Assembly (NCBI GenBank): GCA_027083485.1 | Contig: JALWOO010000246.1 | Span: 1 to 6,702, forward strand | Length of the DNA stretch: 6,702 nucleotides | Source: Amylibacter sp. | GTDB taxonomy: Bacteria > Pseudomonadota > Alphaproteobacteria > Rhodobacterales > Rhodobacteraceae | Direction: 5' to 3' | In this document: positions 6,089-6,702 of the stretch, in pieces | Position numbering within the stretch: position 1 is the first letter of the stretch | Layout of the letters: each line of letters begins with the position of its first letter | Made by a program: the position numbers and the translations under genes | The notes under the pieces: generated by a model | Told to the model about the DNA's origin: nothing | The model's input: only the letters and a program-made list of their open reading frames with translations | Database searches by the model: none

Positions 6089-6702
6089 TGCCGCCACCAG
6101 CAGATACACCGCCGCCAGCAAACCGGCTCCGAGCCAGCCATCAAACCGGTCCAGCAGTCCGCCATGGCCCGGAATCAGGTTCGAACTGTCCTTGATCCCC
6201 GCCCGCCGTTTGATCGCCGATTCAACCATATCCCCCGCCTGCGAGGCCATGGAGACAAAAACCGATGCAATCACCAGCCCGATACCGCCAATGCCGTTTG
6301 CGTAAAACCCATAGCCCACCGCCGCCGCCAGAACCCAGCCGCCAATAGTGCCGGACCATGTTTTCTTGGGACTGATCCGCGCCCAGATCTTTGGCCCGCC
6401 AATCATTTTACCGGCGAAATAGCCGCCCACATCCGTTGCCACCACCACAAGGATCAGCCACAGCGCCCAGGCAAAACCGAAGCCGCTGCGCAATTCCTGC
6501 AAACCGGCACAGGCCGCCACAATCACCGCCCCGACGATCAACACCGCCAGTGGCCGGCGCTGATGGCCGAGCAATGCCGCACCAACCGCCAGAATGGCGC
6601 AACCGATGCTCCACGGCAGGGTTAAAAACATCACGCTCAGGGTCACCGCCGCAATTAACAGCCCGTAAACCATTGGCACCAGATGATTGACGCAATGCAT
6701 GC
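6086..6702 (-). CDS. cdsA: Phosphatidate cytidylyltransferase CdsA (N-terminus cut by window edge)
   Basis: This inner-membrane enzyme makes CDP-diacylglycerol from CTP and phosphatidic acid, the precursor of bacterial phospholipids. About 205 residues are visible. The C-terminal family signature is present, SAIKRRAGIKDSSNLIPGHGG followed by LLDRFDG, with the KD pair and HGG...DR.D expected for metal and CTP binding. An earlier conserved block, ATDVGGYFAGKMIGGPK then ISPKKTWSGT, also matches the family. Several hydrophobic segments are seen throughout. CdsA proteins are usually about 260-280 residues, so roughly 60-75 N-terminal residues lie to the right of the window. The ATG at 6700 is therefore probably an internal Met, not the start. 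The stop TAA shares its last base with the dxr start. The gene upstream would be expected to be uppS/ispU from typical gene order (inference). Confidence 0.95.
   Translation of the reverse strand, partial: MHCVNHLVPMVYGLLIAAVTLSVMFLTLPWSIGCAILAVGAALLGHQRRPLAVLIVGAVIVAACAGLQELRSGFGFAWALWLILVVVATDVGGYFAGKMIGGPKIWARISPKKTWSGTIGGWVLAAAVGYGFYANGIGGIGLVIASVFVSMASQAGDMVESAIKRRAGIKDSSNLIPGHGGLLDRFDGWLGAGLLAAVYLLVAA

Noticed and set aside
1..6702. Search for a defence system, mobile element, CRISPR array or RNA gene
   Set aside because: Almost the whole window is covered by conserved envelope genes with gaps under 75 nt. No transposase, integrase, terminal repeats, tandem spaced repeats or tRNA-like sequence was seen.

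Overview
The window is a stretch of an alphaproteobacterial envelope-biogenesis operon, most likely from Rhodobacterales. Every gene is on the minus strand. Read in the direction of transcription (right to left), the order is cdsA (5' end cut by the window) - dxr - rseP - bamA - skp/ompH-like - fabZ - lpxA (only its start). Three things suggest Rhodobacterales: the placement of dxr between cdsA and rseP, the absence of lpxD between the OmpH-like gene and fabZ, and the wording of the CdsA and RseP sequences. This assignment comes from memory of family sequences, not from a search.

Layout from right to left: cdsA (6086-6702) ends in TAATG, which shares one base with the dxr start. dxr (4947-6086) is followed after 11 nt by rseP (3595-4935). 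A 74-nt gap leads to bamA (1160-3520), and the skp-like gene (598-1155) starts 4 nt after the bamA stop. A 68-nt gap leads to fabZ (59-529), and lpxA starts 8 nt after the fabZ stop, at base 50. No intergenic stretch exceeds 75 nt. I see no tRNA, rRNA, CRISPR array, insertion sequence, terminator hairpin or convincing promoter.

The genes form one theme, building the cell envelope. CdsA makes CDP-diacylglycerol for phospholipids. Dxr starts the committed MEP pathway, which feeds undecaprenyl phosphate and quinones. RseP is the intramembrane protease typically linked to envelope-stress signalling. BamA inserts outer-membrane proteins, and the OmpH/Skp-like protein chaperones them across the periplasm. 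FabZ makes the unsaturated acyl-ACP step of fatty acid elongation, and LpxA uses hydroxyacyl-ACP for lipid A.

This is a conserved housekeeping region and I find no undescribed system in it. The one structure the genes do not explain is at the extreme left edge. Bases 1-18 are an exact inverted copy of bases 124-141 inside fabZ. This looks more like a fold-back chimera or contig-end artefact than biology, and it makes the lpxA sequence beyond about residue 10 untrustworthy.
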